Source: Methanoregula sp. | Lineage (GTDB): Archaea > Halobacteriota > Methanomicrobia > Methanomicrobiales > Methanospirillaceae | DNA length: 5,473 nt | Direction: 5' to 3' | Assembly (NCBI GenBank): GCA_013331015.1 | Contig: DUHF01000143.1 | Coordinates: forward strand, 1 to 5,473 | In this document: positions 5,445-5,473 of the stretch, piece by piece | Layout of the letters: each line of letters opens with the position of its first letter | How positions within the stretch are numbered: the first letter of the stretch is position 1 | Position numbers and translations under genes: made by a program | Notes under the pieces: generated by a model | Seen by the model: only the letters and a program-made list of their open reading frames with translations | Told to the model about the DNA's origin: nothing | Database searches by the model: none

Positions 5445-5473
5445 GATCCGTTCAGCCTCATGCGGGGGATCTC
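5441..5473 (-). CDS. C-terminal end of an unidentified upstream gene (partial)
   Basis: In the frame one base off the GCS2-like gene, the last 33 bases read EIPRMRLNGS and then TGA, whose first two bases are shared with the ATG of the next gene (ATGA). Such four-base overlaps are typical of translationally coupled genes. The GAGG that would serve as ribosome site for the GCS2-like gene lies within these codons. Ten residues are too few to identify the protein. The alternative is that this DNA is simply an in-frame 5' extension of the GCS2-like gene. Confidence 0.4.
   Translation of the reverse strand, partial: EIPRMRLNGS

Overview
The window looks like chromosome from a methanogenic euryarchaeon, most likely Methanomicrobiales (a Methanoregula-like organism). 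The assignment rests on several things: an FmdE-family (formylmethanofuran dehydrogenase subunit E-like) protein, a fused ADP-forming acyl-CoA synthetase, a GCS2-family ligase, archaeal TATA elements about 25-30 bp before likely transcript starts, and short oligo-T terminators instead of bacterial hairpin terminators. Base composition is moderately G+C-rich in genes, with A/T-rich tracts between them. The taxonomic call is an inference from gene content.

All supported genes lie on the minus strand, so transcription runs from right to left. From the right edge these are: the last codons of an unidentified gene (5441-5473), overlapping by ATGA a GCS2/YbdK-like carboxylate-amine ligase (4332-5444); after 66 bp containing a TATA box, a 694-residue acyl-CoA synthetase (ADP-forming) with the ATP-grasp (beta) part first and the CoA-binding/phosphohistidine (alpha) part second (2181-4265); a 465-bp intergenic region with several strong inverted repeats (1716-2180); an FmdE-family protein with a 29-residue His-rich head and a C-terminal zinc ribbon (1017-1715); a 350-bp intergenic region with a structured, possibly transcribed element and tandem oligo-T tracts (667-1016); a small three-helix membrane protein resembling DUF5658 (286-666); and about 285 bp at the left edge with no convincing gene.

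Functionally, the acyl-CoA synthetase would interconvert acyl-CoA + ADP + Pi with acid + CoA + ATP. The GCS2 protein probably makes an ATP-dependent amide or gamma-glutamyl bond on an unknown substrate. The FmdE homologue is probably a metal-binding accessory or redox-related protein. The genes have their own promoters or long gaps, so apart from the ATGA-coupled pair at the right edge they do not form an evident operon. No CRISPR array, transposase, rRNA or tRNA was seen. The least explained parts are the two structured intergenic regions, the permuted domain order of the synthetase and the divergent GCS2 active-site motifs.
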